A stretch of 57,660 nt of DNA. Source: CAZMGG01 sp964565715. Lineage in GTDB: Bacteria; Planctomycetota; UBA1135; UBA2386. The notes beneath the pieces were generated by a model that did not search any database, was not told the origin of the DNA, and worked only from the letters and a program-made list of their open reading frames with translations. Position numbers and translations under genes: made by a program. Shown in pieces: positions 1-8,998 of this stretch (positions are counted from its first letter, which is position 1; the number at the start of each line of letters is the position of its first letter). The DNA is taken from assembly GCA_964565715.1 (NCBI GenBank), contig CAZMGG010000020.1, positions 1 to 57,660 on the forward strand. Direction: 5' to 3'.

Positions 1-686
1 ACATGCTGCTGCAGATCATGGAGGAAGGCCGGCTGACCGACTCGTTCGGCCGCCACATCGACTTCCGCAACGTGATCCTCATCATGACGTCGAACATCGG
101 CGCCAACCTGATCCGCAACAGCGCCGGCCTCGGCTTCGGCAAGCTGACCGGCAAGGGCGGCCAGACCGACAAGATGGAGGAGATGATCAAGGGCGAGGTG
201 GAGCGCCACTTCCGGCCCGAGTTCATCAACCGCCTCGACGAGACGGTGGTGTTCAACCAGCTGCAGAAGGACGACATGCAGCGCATCGTCGAGAACGAGC
301 TGCGCAAGGTGAACCAGCGCCTCAAGCAGAAGGGCCACGCCCTCGAGGTCGGCCAGGACGTCGTCGATCACCTGATCGAGAAGTGCTTCCACGCCGACTT
401 CGGCGCCCGTCCGCTCAAGCGCGGCATCGAGAAGCACCTGGAGGACCCGCTGTCGGAGCAGATCCTCAAGGGCACGATGGAGGATCCGTTCCTGGTCAAG
501 GCGTCGGTGAAGGACGGCGACATCCACTTCGAGATGGTGCCGCTGCCGAAGCCGGCCCAGCCGCCGGAGCCCGCCGGGGCCACGGCCGGCGCCGGCCCGA
601 AGGCAACGACGGAACCCCGCGCCGGCGACGGCGACGGCCCGAGCGGCAAGGGCAAGGACAAGCCCGAGGGCAAGAAGGGCCGCTAG
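1..686 (+). CDS. ATP-dependent Clp protease ATP-binding subunit (ClpC/ClpB-like), C-terminal part
   Basis: This is the end of a AAA+ Clp unfoldase; the start lies left of the window and the reading frame is open at the edge. The visible part begins in the second AAA+ domain (MLLQIMEEGRLTDSFGR, then DFRNVILIMTSN, the sensor-1 region) and carries the C-terminal D2-small domain with FRPEFINRLDE and the sensor-2 motif FGARPLKRGIE. Such proteins thread substrates into ClpP or disaggregate proteins using ATP. ClpC fits slightly better than ClpB from the EEGRLTDSFGR wording, but the deciding N-terminal and middle domains are not visible. After the folded domain there is an unusual tail of about 45 residues rich in Pro, Gly, Ala and Lys. 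It is followed by a strong hairpin terminator. Confidence 0.93.
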   Translation, partial: MLLQIMEEGRLTDSFGRHIDFRNVILIMTSNIGANLIRNSAGLGFGKLTGKGGQTDKMEEMIKGEVERHFRPEFINRLDETVVFNQLQKDDMQRIVENELRKVNQRLKQKGHALEVGQDVVDHLIEKCFHADFGARPLKRGIEKHLEDPLSEQILKGTMEDPFLVKASVKDGDIHFEMVPLPKPAQPPEPAGATAGAGPKATTEPRAGDGDGPSGKGKDKPEGKKGR

Positions 687-716
687 CCGGCCAGGGGCCG
701 GCGACCCGCCCCACCC

Positions 717-760
717 ACGCGCCTCCGTCGGGTTCCACCCGGCGGGGGCGCGTCGCTTTT
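717..760 (+). terminator. Rho-independent terminator after the Clp gene
   Basis: The arm ACGCGCC (717-723) pairs perfectly with GGCGCGT (747-753). The inner arms also pair (CCGTCGGG against CCCGGCGG with one G-T pair). CGC and then TTTT (757-760) follow directly. It sits between the Clp stop and dprA and should insulate the two genes. Confidence 0.75.
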
Positions 761-807
761 GCCCGGAAACCGCGTCACCCCCGCCGCCTCCGGCAGCACA
801 GAGAGGC

Positions 808-1878
808 GTGGACCCTCAGCTGCCGTTCCTGATGCTGGCCCTGGCCGAGGGCTGCGACGAGGCGCCGGTCGCGGCCCTGCTCGATCCGTCGGCCGACCCG
901 GCGGAACTGCTGCGCGCGCCGCCGCCCGACCTGCCGCCGCGCGTCACGCGGCGTCTCCTCGACCCGAGCCTGCGGGAGCACGCCGCCGCCGTCCGTCGGC
1001 GCGCCCGGGACCTCGGCCAGCACGTGCTGACGCCGGCCGACCCGGCGTTCCCGGTCCGCCTGCGGCACGCGCCCCTGCGGCCGCTGGTGCTGTTCGCGCA
1101 CGGCGACCTCGCCGCCCTGGCCGCCGGACGCCCGGCGGTGGCGGTGGTCGGCAGCCGCACGCCGACACCCTACGGGATCGCCGCCACCGCCGACTTCGGC
1201 GCGTGCCTCGCCGCCGCCACGGTGACCCTGTGGAGCGGGCTCGCCCGCGGCATCGACGCCGAGGCCCACCGGCAGAGCCTGGAGGCCGGCACGCCGACGG
1301 TGGCGGTCCTGGCCGGCGGCCTCGACCGCGTCTATCCCGCCGAACACGCCGAGCTGGCCCACGCCATCGCCGCCGCCGGCGGCGTGCTGCTGGGCGAGGC
1401 GCCGCCCGGCACCCGCGCCCGCCGCGGCCACTTCGTGCGGCGCAACCGCATCCTGGCCGGCGCCTGCCAGGCGGTGCTGGTGGTCGAGGCCGGCAGCCGG
1501 TCCGGCGCGCTGCACACCGCCCGCTTCGGTGCCGACGCCGGCGCGCTGGTGTTCGCCGTGCCCGGCCCCTACGGCAGCGAGCTCAGCCGCGGCTGCCACC
1601 AGCTCATCGCCGAGGGCGCGCAGATCGCCGCCGATCCGGTGGAACTGCTGCGCGACCTGGGCCTGCAGCCCGCCCCCAGCGCGCAGGCGGCGCTCGGCCT
1701 GCAGGGGTCCGCCGACGAGCAGGCGGTGCTGCGCGCCCTGCGGGCCGGCCCCCGTCCGCAGGACCTCCTGCAGCGGGAATGCGGCCTCACCCGCGAGGCG
1801 TTCCTGAAGGCCTCGTTCGCCCTGCGGTCCCGCGGCGCCCTGCGTGTGCTGCCCGGCGACCTGCTGGCGCCGGGCTGA
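808..1878 (+). CDS. dprA: DNA processing protein DprA
   Basis: DprA loads RecA onto incoming single-stranded DNA during natural transformation. The 356-residue protein has the extended Rossmann fold: VAVVGSRTPTPYG near residue 110, SGLARGIDAEAH near 145, AGGLDRVYPAEH, the basic RRNRILAG motif near 210, and VVEAGSRSGALHTA. A short winged-helix-like C-terminus follows (residues 305-350), as in many full-length DprA proteins. The start is GTG at 808; a purine-rich AGAGAGG lies almost directly against it, so an ATG at 832 remains possible. The gene stands alone between the Clp terminator and convergent genes. Confidence 0.93.
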   Translation: MDPQLPFLMLALAEGCDEAPVAALLDPSADPAELLRAPPPDLPPRVTRRLLDPSLREHAAAVRRRARDLGQHVLTPADPAFPVRLRHAPLRPLVLFAHGDLAALAAGRPAVAVVGSRTPTPYGIAATADFGACLAAATVTLWSGLARGIDAEAHRQSLEAGTPTVAVLAGGLDRVYPAEHAELAHAIAAAGGVLLGEAPPGTRARRGHFVRRNRILAGACQAVLVVEAGSRSGALHTARFGADAGALVFAVPGPYGSELSRGCHQLIAEGAQIAADPVELLRDLGLQPAPSAQAALGLQGSADEQAVLRALRAGPRPQDLLQRECGLTREAFLKASFALRSRGALRVLPGDLLAPG

Positions 1879-1906
1879 TGCTGGCCGCCCGGCAACCCCG
1901 CCGACC

Positions 1907-2098
1907 TCAGCCGATGAACAGCACCGCGCACAGCCACATCACCACGACCAGCACCACGGTGTAGACGAACGACTTCACCGTCAGCCGGACCGCCAGGGCG
2001 ATGGTGTCCCTGGCGTTGGTGCAGCGCTGGCCGGCGTAGACCACGCAGATCAGGAACAGGATCGGCAGGTAGAGGAGCGTGCGCTGCACCCAGGTCAT
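1907..2098 (-). CDS. Small membrane protein (63 aa), coupled to the upstream DUF6677-like gene
   Basis: The 63-residue protein starts MTWVQRTLLYLPILF and has two hydrophobic segments (about residues 7-22 and 43-62) around a short polar loop with one Cys, so it should be a two-helix inner-membrane protein. Its ATG overlaps the TGA of the upstream 288-aa gene (ATGA at 2095-2098), which implies translational coupling. I recognise no family. Coupling and membrane character suggest it acts together with the neighbour. Confidence 0.7.
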   Translation of the reverse strand: MTWVQRTLLYLPILFLICVVYAGQRCTNARDTIALAVRLTVKSFVYTVVLVVVMWLCAVLFIG

Positions 2099-2961
2099 GC
2101 GACACCGCCTTCGCCCGCCGGCACCGCGTCCACCTCGGGCACCGCCGCCCGCTCGGCCACGGTGTAGGCGTCCACCATCACCACCAGGTTCATCAGGCCG
2201 GCCACCGTGCACAGCACGATGCCGAGGTCGAGCCCGGCCACCGTCGAGGCCATCGGCAGCGGCGCCGTGACCAGCGCGGCGAACAGGGACCCCAGCCCGC
2301 ACAGGTTCTGGCCGATCCACCAGACCGGCATCAGCGGCCGGTCGACGGCGTGCCCCTCGCTGGCGACGAGGCCGGCGGCGAACACCAACAGCACCGCCAG
2401 ACCCATCAGGACGCCCTTGTCCTTCTGCCCGGCGCGCACGTGGCCGAGGCCCGGCAGGATCCAGCTCAGGCCGGCGGCCATCGCCGGGGCCACCGCGCCC
2501 TGGGCCTTGCGGCCGGCCTGGTGCACGCTGGCGCGGAACTGGGCGTCGGCGGCCCAGAACGCCGCCAGCATGCCGCTGGCGCCGCTGAGCCAGCCGCCGA
2601 GATGCTCCAGGTCGCGGGGCATGCGCCAGAGGCGGTAGCCCTCGTAGCTGCCATCGAACGTCAGCAGGGCGCCGACCGCCGTGCAGGGCCAGTTCAGCAG
2701 CTCCGGCAGGCAGGTCGGGAAGCCGAGCCGCGCCAGCCAGAAGATCGCGGTGGAGAACCAGCCGGTGCCGCCCTCCGGTGTCATCGCGTAGTAGAAGATC
2801 CGGTCCTGGACGATGGCGAAGCCCGCGGCGAACAGGACCACGCAGGGCACGAAGGCCAGCAGCGCCGCCCGCCGATCGCCGGCCCGGAAGTGCCACAGGC
2901 CGGGCACCCAGCCGTGGAAGAACGTCGCCCAGCCGGGGGCGGGAACCGCGGTCTCGTTCAT
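2095..2961 (-). CDS. Multi-pass membrane protein, DUF6677-like
   Basis: The 288-residue protein has several hydrophobic segments: near residues 30-50, 75-100, 165-185 (SWILPGLGHVRAGQKDKG), 190-200 and 225-270. The phrase LPGLGH-x-R-AGQ-x-x-KG resembles the short motif of TM2-like and DUF6677 membrane proteins, which I associate with Planctomycetota. The function is unknown. It is co-transcribed with the 63-aa membrane protein downstream. The assignment to DUF6677 is from memory of the motif and should be treated as likely rather than certain. Confidence 0.75.
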   Translation of the reverse strand: MNETAVPAPGWATFFHGWVPGLWHFRAGDRRAALLAFVPCVVLFAAGFAIVQDRIFYYAMTPEGGTGWFSTAIFWLARLGFPTCLPELLNWPCTAVGALLTFDGSYEGYRLWRMPRDLEHLGGWLSGASGMLAAFWAADAQFRASVHQAGRKAQGAVAPAMAAGLSWILPGLGHVRAGQKDKGVLMGLAVLLVFAAGLVASEGHAVDRPLMPVWWIGQNLCGLGSLFAALVTAPLPMASTVAGLDLGIVLCTVAGLMNLVVMVDAYTVAERAAVPEVDAVPAGEGGVA

Positions 2962-3021
2962 CGGGGGTGGCAGAGGTTAGCGAGCGGGCCGCCGCGGGGC
3001 GAACCTGCTTTCGCCTGGACC

Positions 3022-4371
3022 TCAGCGGCGGCCGTTCCAGGGCCCGTCTGGCGGGAACACCGCCGCCCGCGGCAGCGCCCACCGGCGACCGCTGATGGGC
3101 GCCGCCAGCAGGCCCCGTTCGGCGTCGTGCTCGGCGATCCGCAGCTCGCAGCACCAGGGCTCGTGCCGGAACACCAGGCTGTGCAGGGTGCCGAACGCCC
3201 GGCCGCCGCCCCGCTGCACGGCCTGCAGGTGCGCCCACATCTGCTCGGGTCCGACCCGGCCGCCGTCGGCGCGGTCGGCCTCGAGGCCCTTCTGGATCGT
3301 CTTGTGCCGGTCGGCGCTGTCCTTGCTGGCCGGGCGGGCGTCGTCGCGCCCCTGGAAGTGGTTGGTGACGATCTCGCAGTCCTCCACCACCGCCTGCACG
3401 ACCTTGTTGCGGTCGGTCTCGAACAGGCCGACTGGCGCCGCGCCGGGCGGCGGCTGCGGCAGCACGACGCGGGTGATGTAGCCCGCCGGCGCCGAGGTGT
3501 AGCCGAGCAGTTCGCGGGCCCGGGCCAGCCCGTCGGCGCCGGCGTCGCCCGGCACCTGCTCCAGGATCGCGCGGGCCGCCACCGCCGTCGGCCACGATTC
3601 GGGCTGCGGCACCAGGCTGACGTTGGCGTTGCCGACGTGCAGGAACGCCGCCACGCCCGAACTGCTGAAACCGGTCACCGAGGCCACGTAGCCCGGCCAG
3701 GTGACCGTGGCCACGGCGCGGCCGTCCTGCTGGTGCTGCACCAGCAGCAGCACCTGGTCCACCATGTGCGGCCCGGTGAAGGGCCAGTCGAAGTTGCGCG
3801 CGGTCAGCACGCCGCCGCCGTCGCTCTGCTCGCCCCAGACGGTGAGGCCCGAGCAGCCCATCAGGCCGTAGACATCGAGCGCGTTGGCCAGCAGCAGGTC
3901 CGGCAGGCCGAGGTCGCGATCCAGCTCGTCCACCCGCAGCGGCGCGCCGGAATCCACGACGCCGCGCCAGACCGCCTCGATCTCGGCGCGCTGGTCCGGC
4001 GGGAACGCGATGGTGCGCTCGAGGCCCGCCAGCGCCGTGCGCAGCACGGCCTGCTTGCGGCCGAAGCGCTTGCCCAGCTCGGCGGCGGCGGTGGCGGCGA
4101 TGTCACGGCCGAGCAGCCGGCCATGCGCATAGCCGCGCTGCTCGGGCGTGCCCCAGGTGCGCAGGATGCGCAGGCCCTGGTGTTCCTCGAGGCGGCCGTG
4201 CAGCGCCTCGACGGCCGGCGCCGCGGCCGGAGCGCCCTCCGGCGCCACCACCAGCGGTGGCATGGCGGTCGCCGGCGGACGTTCGGCGCCACACGCGGCG
4301 AACAGCAACAGCAGCGGGGCCAGGGTCGAGGGTCGACGGGTCCCGGGCAGACGAGGTTGGAAGCCGATCAC
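3022..4371 (-). CDS. Acyltransferase/C45-type NTN-hydrolase-like lipoprotein
   Basis: The N-terminus has a hydrophobic stretch ending in LLLLFAACGAE, a lipobox-like export signal. The rest resembles the isopenicillin-N acyltransferase / C45 peptidase family of N-terminal-nucleophile hydrolases: WGTPEQRGYAHG (residues about 72-83), then GCSGLTVWGEQ followed by LTARNFDWP near residue 175-200. The Cys in GCS is the expected nucleophile exposed by self-cleavage. Such enzymes hydrolyse or transfer amides; the substrate cannot be told. The length of 449 aa is slightly above the family norm because of an Ala/Pro-rich linker after the lipobox. It lies head-to-head with the secreted protein gene at 4467. 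Confidence 0.8.
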   Translation of the reverse strand: MIGFQPRLPGTRRPSTLAPLLLLFAACGAERPPATAMPPLVVAPEGAPAAAPAVEALHGRLEEHQGLRILRTWGTPEQRGYAHGRLLGRDIAATAAAELGKRFGRKQAVLRTALAGLERTIAFPPDQRAEIEAVWRGVVDSGAPLRVDELDRDLGLPDLLLANALDVYGLMGCSGLTVWGEQSDGGGVLTARNFDWPFTGPHMVDQVLLLVQHQQDGRAVATVTWPGYVASVTGFSSSGVAAFLHVGNANVSLVPQPESWPTAVAARAILEQVPGDAGADGLARARELLGYTSAPAGYITRVVLPQPPPGAAPVGLFETDRNKVVQAVVEDCEIVTNHFQGRDDARPASKDSADRHKTIQKGLEADRADGGRVGPEQMWAHLQAVQRGGGRAFGTLHSLVFRHEPWCCELRIAEHDAERGLLAAPISGRRWALPRAAVFPPDGPWNGRR

Positions 4372-4466
4372 TGGGCCGGGATTCTAGCCACCGCCAACGG
4401 CCGGCCGGGGACGCTATCCTCGGCGCCCGCCTGCCTTCCCCTGCCACCCACACCACGAGATCCAAC

Positions 4467-5468
4467 ATGCGCCACGTGCTGCTCACCCTGTCCCTGTCGC
4501 TCCTCGCCGCCGGCGCGGTCGCCCAGACCGTCGTCGACTACCCCGACTCCACCATCGCCGCGACGTCGGGCCAGTACCCGATCTACACCGGCACCGCCAC
4601 CAACGTGATCCGCGGCCAGCTGTTCTGCCCGCCGACCTTCGCCGGCCTGCCGACGACGCCGATGATCCTGACCCGCATCGGCGTGCAGCTCGCCGACCCG
4701 GCCACCGGGCCGGTGCCCTATGCCCAGTTCGTGGTGCGCGCCGGCGCGACGCCGATCACCGCGCTGACCACGTCCTGGAACACCAACCTGCCCGATCAGC
4801 GCGTCCAGGTCGACCTGTCGGGCCAGACCATCGCCGGCATCCCGACGGCGGCGAACGCCTGGAGCGACTGGCCGCTGGCCAATCCGTTCTACTGGCAGCC
4901 GGGCCAGGGCATCGTGCTGGACATCACCAGCCAGGCCGCCATCGCCGGCCAGTACCTGCGCACCGCCATCGGCTCCGGCGTGCCGCGCATGATCAGCACC
5001 AACTACACCGGCTCGCCCACCGGCACCCCATCGACCTCGGGCGGCATCAAGTTCCGCATGGTGTTCGAGCCGCCGGGCCTGGTGTCGTGGGGCAACGGCT
5101 GCGCCGGCAGCGGCAACTTCGTGCCGCAGATCGGCGGCATCGGCGCGCCGAGCCTGGGCAACGGCAACTTCGCCGTGACCCTGTCCAACGGGCTCGGCGG
5201 CACGCTGGTGGTGTTCACCATGGGCCTGCCGGCCCAGTTCGACATCGGCGGCGGCTGCCGGGTGCACAACACCGCGAACCTGCTCACCTTCACCTCGTCG
5301 AGCGGCGCCGGGCCGGGCACCGGCACGGCCATCTGGCCGCTGCCGATCCCGAACAACCTGAACCTGCTGGGCGCCGTGTTCGACGCCCAGTGGGGCCTGC
5401 TGGACACCGGTTCGGCCTCGCCGCTCGGCTTCAGCGTGTCGCCGGGCGGCAAGATCGTGCTGCACTAG
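4467..5468 (+). CDS. Secreted protein of unknown function with W-G-x-G-C-x-G-S C-terminal domain
   Basis: The 333-residue protein begins MRHVLLTLSLSLLAAGAVAQ, a clear Sec signal peptide, which fixes the start at 4467 rather than the longer upstream extension. The mature part has an N-terminal beta-rich domain (residues 21 to about 205) and a C-terminal domain that opens with SWGNGCAGSGNFVPQIGG and continues with Gly/Thr/Asn-rich strands to a final GGKIVLH. I associate this C-terminal domain with families of secreted proteins in Planctomycetota, where it may serve surface attachment; this is inference. No catalytic motif is visible. Confidence 0.85.
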   Translation: MRHVLLTLSLSLLAAGAVAQTVVDYPDSTIAATSGQYPIYTGTATNVIRGQLFCPPTFAGLPTTPMILTRIGVQLADPATGPVPYAQFVVRAGATPITALTTSWNTNLPDQRVQVDLSGQTIAGIPTAANAWSDWPLANPFYWQPGQGIVLDITSQAAIAGQYLRTAIGSGVPRMISTNYTGSPTGTPSTSGGIKFRMVFEPPGLVSWGNGCAGSGNFVPQIGGIGAPSLGNGNFAVTLSNGLGGTLVVFTMGLPAQFDIGGGCRVHNTANLLTFTSSSGAGPGTGTAIWPLPIPNNLNLLGAVFDAQWGLLDTGSASPLGFSVSPGGKIVLH

Positions 5469-5487
5469 CCGCCCGCCGCGGCGGCTA
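5466..5487. terminator. Hairpin joining two convergent stop codons
   Basis: TAGCCGC (5466-5472) pairs perfectly with GCGGCTA (5481-5487) around an 8-nt loop. The TAG of the secreted-protein gene forms the left end and the TAG of the aldolase gene, on the other strand, forms the right end. There is no clear T-run on either strand, so it is only a possible bidirectional terminator. Confidence 0.4.
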
Positions 5488-6405
5488 CTTCGCCTTCTTG
5501 TAGATGTCCTGGATCTGGCCCAGCAGCTTCACCGCGTCCGCCATCGGCCGCTGGAAGCTGTTGCGGCCGATGATCGAGCCGAAGCCGCCGCCGTCGGCGA
5601 TCCCCTGGATCTCCTTCAGCACGTCCTCGGTGCCCTTGGCCTCACCGCCCGAGAAGATCACGATGCGCCGGCCGCCGAAGGCGCCCTGCACCACGTGCCG
5701 CACCCGGTCGGCCAGCGTGCCGACGGCGATCTTCTCCGACTCGTAGACCTTGCGGGCCGCGTCCTGCTCGATGTGCTCGGTCGGCGGCTTGACCTTGATG
5801 ACGTGGGCGCCGAGCTGGGCGGCGATCTGCGCGGCATAGGCGCAGACGTCGATGGCGGTCTCGCCCTTCTTGCTCAGGCCCGAGCCGCGCGGGTAGCTCC
5901 ACACCACCACCGCCAGGCCCGCCGCCTTGGCCTCCTCGGTCAGCTCGCGCAGCTCCAGGTACATGTCGTTGCGGAACGAGCTGCCCGGATAGATCGTGAA
6001 GCCGATCGCCGCGCAGCCGAGCCGCAGGGCCTCCTTGACCGAGCCGGTCAGCGCCGGCTTCGGGTTGTCGCCGCCGAACAGCGAGTCGCTGTTGTTCAGC
6101 TTCAGGATGAGCGGGATCCGGCCGGCAAACGTCCGCGCGCCCGCCTCCAGGAAGCCCAGCGGCGCCGCGTAGGCGTTGCAGCCCGACTCCAGGGCGAGCT
6201 GGAAGTGGTAGTGCGGGTCGTAGCCCGCGGCGTTCTTGGCGAACGACCGCGCCGGGCCGTGCTCGAAGCCCTGGTCCACCGGCAGGATGACGAACTTGCC
6301 GGTGCCGGCCAGCCTGCCGGTCGACATCATCCAGTGCAGGTTCTTCAGGACGCCGGGGTTGTCGGACTCGTACCAGCTCAGGATCTCGGCTACGCGGTTG
6401 GCCAT
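5485..6405 (-). CDS. fbaB: Fructose-bisphosphate aldolase, class I (DhnA/FbaB type)
   Basis: It catalyses cleavage of fructose-1,6-bisphosphate to dihydroxyacetone phosphate and glyceraldehyde-3-phosphate in glycolysis, or the reverse in gluconeogenesis, through a lysine Schiff base. Family signatures include FVILPVDQGFEHGPA near residue 35, LILKLNNSDSL, AIGFTIYPGS, VVVWSYPRG, the active-site strand HVIKVKPP near 205, and RRIVIFSGGEAKG near 245 (phosphate binding). I chose the start MANRVAEIL at 6405; a longer in-frame extension to 6501 has no similarity. The length of 306 aa is near the family norm. Confidence 0.92.
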   Translation of the reverse strand: MANRVAEILSWYESDNPGVLKNLHWMMSTGRLAGTGKFVILPVDQGFEHGPARSFAKNAAGYDPHYHFQLALESGCNAYAAPLGFLEAGARTFAGRIPLILKLNNSDSLFGGDNPKPALTGSVKEALRLGCAAIGFTIYPGSSFRNDMYLELRELTEEAKAAGLAVVVWSYPRGSGLSKKGETAIDVCAYAAQIAAQLGAHVIKVKPPTEHIEQDAARKVYESEKIAVGTLADRVRHVVQGAFGGRRIVIFSGGEAKGTEDVLKEIQGIADGGGFGSIIGRNSFQRPMADAVKLLGQIQDIYKKAK

Positions 6406-6529
6406 GGTCGTTGGGGGCGAAACGGGGTTGGGGAAGGCGGAGCGAACCCGGGGTCCGGGTCGGAATTCCGGGGCGGATCGTGGGGACCCGGCCCGGTCCA
6501 TGCAAGCGGGAAGGGCCGGGCCTGGGCGC

Positions 6530-8998
6530 CTAGAGCTTCAGGCCTTCCTTCTGGGTGCCGGTGGTGAACTCCCAGCAGAAGTGGAACTCGTTGGCCACCG
6601 TCTTCAGCAGCACGTCGACCTGGTAGGTGGTGCGCGGCTTGAGGTGCTCCTTGGGGATGCCGAACACGACCTCGCGGAGCTCCATGCGCTTCAGCAGCGG
6701 CACCTGCGGCGTGTGCACCCACAGGCTGACCGGGTCCTTGCGACGCTTCTGCCACTCGGCCAGCTCGGCGGGCCCGGCCAGGTACTTCTCCGGCGGCTTG
6801 GCCCGGGTGTTGACCTCGTAGAGGTTGATGTCCGAGGCCACCAGCGTGCCGGCGAACTCGCGCTGGATCTGCAGGCTCACCGGATAGCCGGTGCGGGTGA
6901 TGTCACGCTCGCTCTCCGGCTGGTCGTCGAGCGGATTCGGGTGCTCGATGCCGTGGAACTGCAGCGGCACGTTCGCCATGTTGGGCGGCGGCCAGGCTAC
7001 GAACTTCGGCGCCTCCGCCGGATCGTAGGGCTCCTCCAGCGAGCCCATGTCCAGCACCGCCACCGACCAGCCGTTGTCGTAGACGTAGCTGTAGCCGAAG
7101 CGGTTGATGTTGTGCTCGAGCAGCGGGAAGCGGTGGTAGACCGTGCCGATCCAGCCATCCACCGAGTCCTTGGCGAAGCCGACGCCGCCGTTGGCGTTGA
7201 GGAACACGATCACCGAGCGCATGCCGGCCCGCATGCCGCGCGGCGAGAAGCCGTCGCGCGCCGGGTTCTCCTCGTGCGCCTCCGGCCACTTGAGGTGCTC
7301 CTCGGTCCAGCGGGTCAGGTACTTGGCGTGGTCCTCGCAGGCCATCGACGCCTCGGCGTCCAGTTCGCAGGGCGGCAGCGCGGCGAACTGGCCCTCGCGC
7401 AGGTCCTTGCCGGTGACCGTGTAGGCCAGCGCCAGGCTGCGGCACTTGTTCATCTGCTCCAGCACCGCCAGCTCCTCGCGGTTCGGCTTCTCCGGCAGCA
7501 GCGGCGGCCCGTAGCCGGTCGCCGACGCGACGCCGGAGTCACCGCGCGCCCACTCGCGCCACTCGGCCTCGACCTGCGCCAGCGGCTTGCCGAACGCCTC
7601 CTCGCCGGCCTTGTCGATCTCCTCGGGGAACGGGATCTTGTCCGCCGGCACCCGGGCGTAGAAGTCGAGCCACTGGTCCGGATACGCCGCCAGCACCCAG
7701 GTCATGAACGACCAGGACTTGATGCGCACGGCGTTGCGGAAGCGCGAGAGCTGCTCGCGCGGCACCTGGTTGAGCGGCCAGTCCTCGCCGGCCACCGCGT
7801 CGTCGCGCATCTTGCGCAGCCACCAGTTGGTCGATTCCGGCAGGTGCAGTTCCTTGGCGCCGACGGTGCCCTCGGGCAGCGCGCCGAACTGGCTGATCGA
7901 GGTGGACTGCAGGTACCAGGTCGCCGCGTGGTGCAGGCCCTCGCCCAGCGCGTTGTTCAGCGGCTGCGTCAGGCCCCAGTGGAACACCTGCACGATCAGC
8001 GTGTCGTGCATCTGCGCCGGCGTCAGCTTCATGAACACCTGCGCGCCGCCCTGATCCGACTTCCAGGCGACGTTGGCGAAAGCCTTGGCCTCCTCCAGGG
8101 TCTTGCCCTCGTAGATCTGCGGGTTGAGCTTCAGGAACTCCTCGCGCTCGGCCACGGTCCAGACGAAGCCGTACCAGCCCCAGCGCTTGGCGTTCTGCTT
8201 CACCGCCCGCCGCCGCGCCTGCTCGTCGCCGACCAGGTAGACCAGGAAGTCGAGCGCGCGCTCGCACCACAGGACGCAGTTGTTGGCGTTCTCCTGCGTG
8301 CCGCGGGTCCACACCTTGAAGTTCTCCGACTTGGCGCCGTGGAACTCGAGGTTCATCTTCTTCAGCTCGGCGGGCATCGTGTCGAGCGCCAGCGCCTCGA
8401 GCGGGTAGTCCTTGCGGGCCAGCTCCAGGGCCTTGGTCTCGATCGCCTTCATCCGCGCCACGAAGGCGACCTGCGGGTCGGTGCCCCAGAAGCCGTTGAC
8501 CTCCTTGTGGCCGAGCCCCTTGTGCGCCTCGGCGTCCATCGGGTTGAAGGCGACGGCCCGCTCCAGGTGGTAGGTGCCGCGCACCAGGTTCTCGCCGGCG
8601 ACCATCTTCAGGCCGAGCTCGCGGTGCAGGTTGGCCAGGGTGACGGCGGTCTTGTACCACTCGTCCACCACCTTGTAGCGGTTCTCGTAGGTGGCCCGGT
8701 CCTCCCACTTCGGCCGCTTGTCCGGCGCCACCTGCTCCCACTTGTCCTTCACCTTGTTGAAGCCGAGCGCCCGGCGCGCCTGGCCGTTGTCGACGTCGTA
8801 GTGGTCGAGGATCAGGTCGTAGGCTTGCTTGGCCTTCGGCAGGGCCTTGTAGCGCTCGGCGGTACCGGCGAAGCGGAGCAGGGCGCTGCTGGCCTTGCGC
8901 TGCAGGTCGGCCTCGTCCTTGCTGAAGTCGGCGGCCTGGGCGCGGAGCCCGGCGAAGGGCAGCAGGAGGGCGAGGAACAGGAGGGCGGTGGATCTCAT
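6530..8998 (-). CDS. Large secreted protein with CAP (SCP/PR1-like) domain
   Basis: The 822-residue protein begins MRSTALLFLALLLPFAGLRAQA, a signal peptide, which sets the start at 8998 although the frame stays open upstream. Residues 25-160 look helical and repeat-like (YKALPKAKQAYDLILDHYDVDN, then YHLERAVAFNPMDAEAHKGLGH, a TPR-like phrase). Residues 200-500 form a conserved-looking region of unknown type with many Trp and charged residues. Residues about 510-645 fit a CAP domain: EQMNKCRSLA, LDAEASMACEDHAKYL, VDGWIGTVYHRFPLL, and a Tyr-rich strand. The C-terminal 140 residues look like a beta-sandwich (LKPRTTYQVDVLLK). It is likely periplasmic or surface-located. Activity unknown. Confidence 0.85.
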   Translation of the reverse strand: MRSTALLFLALLLPFAGLRAQAADFSKDEADLQRKASSALLRFAGTAERYKALPKAKQAYDLILDHYDVDNGQARRALGFNKVKDKWEQVAPDKRPKWEDRATYENRYKVVDEWYKTAVTLANLHRELGLKMVAGENLVRGTYHLERAVAFNPMDAEAHKGLGHKEVNGFWGTDPQVAFVARMKAIETKALELARKDYPLEALALDTMPAELKKMNLEFHGAKSENFKVWTRGTQENANNCVLWCERALDFLVYLVGDEQARRRAVKQNAKRWGWYGFVWTVAEREEFLKLNPQIYEGKTLEEAKAFANVAWKSDQGGAQVFMKLTPAQMHDTLIVQVFHWGLTQPLNNALGEGLHHAATWYLQSTSISQFGALPEGTVGAKELHLPESTNWWLRKMRDDAVAGEDWPLNQVPREQLSRFRNAVRIKSWSFMTWVLAAYPDQWLDFYARVPADKIPFPEEIDKAGEEAFGKPLAQVEAEWREWARGDSGVASATGYGPPLLPEKPNREELAVLEQMNKCRSLALAYTVTGKDLREGQFAALPPCELDAEASMACEDHAKYLTRWTEEHLKWPEAHEENPARDGFSPRGMRAGMRSVIVFLNANGGVGFAKDSVDGWIGTVYHRFPLLEHNINRFGYSYVYDNGWSVAVLDMGSLEEPYDPAEAPKFVAWPPPNMANVPLQFHGIEHPNPLDDQPESERDITRTGYPVSLQIQREFAGTLVASDINLYEVNTRAKPPEKYLAGPAELAEWQKRRKDPVSLWVHTPQVPLLKRMELREVVFGIPKEHLKPRTTYQVDVLLKTVANEFHFCWEFTTGTQKEGLKL

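Noticed and set aside
2350..4608. Long plus-strand frame across the DUF6677-like and acyltransferase-like genes
   Set aside because: Shadow ORF. Real genes on the minus strand have membrane segments, lipobox and family motifs.
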